Source: Candidatus Pseudolachnospira avium
GTDB taxonomy: Bacteria; Bacillota; Clostridia; Lachnospirales; Lachnospiraceae
DNA: 40,684 nt
Reading direction: 5' to 3'
NCBI GenBank assembly: GCA_904420025.1
Contig: CAJFTW010000146.1
Span: 1-40,684, forward strand
Part shown: piece after piece, positions 39,733 through 40,684 of the stretch
Layout: the number at the start of each line of letters is the position of its first letter
How positions within the stretch are numbered: the stretch's first letter is position 1
The notes under the pieces: model-generated
The model's input: only the letters and a program-made list of their open reading frames with translations
The model's database searches: none
What the model was told of the DNA's origin: nothing
Translations under genes and position numbers: made by a program

Positions 39733-40684
39733 ATGAAGATTCAGAAAAGCCTGCGGAGAGTTCTGGCAGCGCTTCTGGCATTCCTGATGATCCTTCCCGT
39801 GCTGCCGGCACCGGTGCAGGCCGAGGGAAGCGGGACCTATCAGAAAATTTCCAGCAGTGCAGAATTTACCACCGGCAAGTATGTGATGGTGGTGGACACC
39901 GGATATGCGGTGGGGCCGATGGATGGAACATGGGTTTCCGCTGTGGCAATGTCCAATACCAGTGAGGAGATTACCGATCCGGGAGCGGCAGTAGTGGACA
40001 TTACGGTTTCCGGCACTTCCGCCAAGCTGAAACTCAGCGATGGCAGCTACATAGCCCCCAGCGGCGGAAACAACAACGGAATCACTTCCGGAGAATACGA
40101 TTGGGCCTGGGAGGAGGAGAGTGGAACATTCACCTTTTCCGGTACTGACGGTGATACGGTGATTCTTGCTAGCAACAAAGGCTCCCAGAACAGATTCCGT
40201 GCTTACAAAAATACTACCGTAACCGGGAATCCCAACGGCTACCCCAGCCAGTTCACCCTTTACAAGCTGGCGGAGAGCGGTTCTGGGGAGACTACTGTGG
40301 CAGCCCCGGCGGCGGATCCCCAGGCGGGAACGGTGACGGCGGGAACAGAGATCACCCTGAGCAGTACCACAGCGGCTGCCCAGATCTACTATACCCTGGA
40401 CGGCAGTGACCCGGCGGACAGCAGCAACACAGCCCGGCAGCTTTATAGTGATGACAACAAACCGGTGATCACGGAAGCTTGCACCCTGAAAGCGGTGGCC
40501 GTGCTGGGTGGCGCATCCAGCGCGGTGCAGACCCTGCAGTATACCGTTTCGGAGGATACTCCCGCCACCGATATGCCCTTTGAGGACGGAGATCAGGTGG
40601 TGATCTATGCCCCGGCTTATAAGATGGCTTTGTCCTCCGAAAAGGTAAGCACCTTTTATAATGCAGGTGTGGAAATTGCCGGGA
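39733..40684 (+). CDS. Large secreted protein, partial, with chitobiase-like repeat domain
   Basis: From ATG 39733 (AAGGAGG 11 bases before) the frame is open to the window end, 317 codons. A signal peptide of about 30 residues ends near PVQA. The mature part starts with YQKISSSAEFTTGKYVMVVD, an N-terminal beta-rich domain, repeated at the end as DGDQVVIYAPAYKMAL. Between them AAPAADPQAGTVTAGTEITL, then SSTTAAAQIYYTLDGSDPADS, matches the chitobiase/beta-hexosaminidase C-terminal domain seen in large secreted nucleotidases and nucleases of gut Clostridia. The catalytic part, if any, lies beyond the window. Confidence 0.85.
   Translation, partial: MKIQKSLRRVLAALLAFLMILPVLPAPVQAEGSGTYQKISSSAEFTTGKYVMVVDTGYAVGPMDGTWVSAVAMSNTSEEITDPGAAVVDITVSGTSAKLKLSDGSYIAPSGGNNNGITSGEYDWAWEEESGTFTFSGTDGDTVILASNKGSQNRFRAYKNTTVTGNPNGYPSQFTLYKLAESGSGETTVAAPAADPQAGTVTAGTEITLSSTTAAAQIYYTLDGSDPADSSNTARQLYSDDNKPVITEACTLKAVAVLGGASSAVQTLQYTVSEDTPATDMPFEDGDQVVIYAPAYKMALSSEKVSTFYNAGVEIAG

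Noticed and set aside
1-40684. CRISPR array, rRNA or tRNA genes
   Set aside because: No regularly spaced repeats and no tRNA or rRNA-like conserved segments were noticed, though a covariance search was not possible.

Overview
This window comes from a GC-rich anaerobic member of the Clostridia, most likely a Lachnospiraceae-type gut organism. The signs are strong AGGAGG ribosome-binding sites, a YlmC/YmxH sporulation-type protein, a zinc-ribbon/PASTA kinase, many ATGA gene overlaps, and a tungsten/aldehyde:ferredoxin-oxidoreductase (AOR) locus next to ordinary housekeeping genes. No phage, transposase, CRISPR array, rRNA or tRNA was seen.

Layout. 1-4312: coenzyme A synthesis (two tandem type III pantothenate kinase genes on the minus strand, the first cut by the window edge, and coaBC on the plus strand), then release factor 3 (prfC). 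4344-17618: a tungsten locus. It holds tupA-tupB-tupC (tungstate uptake), moeA, a MoeA/periplasmic-binding-like fusion, a MOSC protein, a four-cluster ferredoxin, a large AOR-family enzyme, a MoaD-like sulfur carrier, MoeB/ThiF, moaC, moaA, a second MOSC protein and mogA. Two related leader RNAs with the features of the Moco/Tuco riboswitch class sit directly behind sigma-A promoters, one before tupA and one before moeA. The simplest reading is that tungstate uptake and pterin-cofactor synthesis are under cofactor feedback and serve the AOR enzyme encoded in the middle. No moaE is present.

17627-22880: a divergent LysR regulator and an operon-like set of an ion-transporter-superfamily permease, a metallo-beta-lactamase-fold hydrolase and two HSL-type alpha/beta hydrolases, probably for uptake and hydrolysis of an ester or lactone. 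22956-32669: small housekeeping units, namely YlmC/YmxH; a MarR-controlled heterodimeric ABC exporter; lgt; bioY with a BirA-type operator; and yfcE, a HAD phosphatase, a CBS protein and an NhaC-like antiporter. 32670-33360 is a zone of gene remnants, including a piece of a DUF3737 protein. 33371-35321: a GntR (YtrA-type) regulator with an ABC-2 transporter. 35724-37907: the zinc-ribbon Ser/Thr kinase with PASTA repeats. 38094-38225: a probable regulator remnant. 38472 to the end: a YibE/F membrane protein and the start of a large secreted protein cut by the window edge.

Protein families were assigned by reading motifs and gene order without database searches. Promoters and RNA folds were read by eye.
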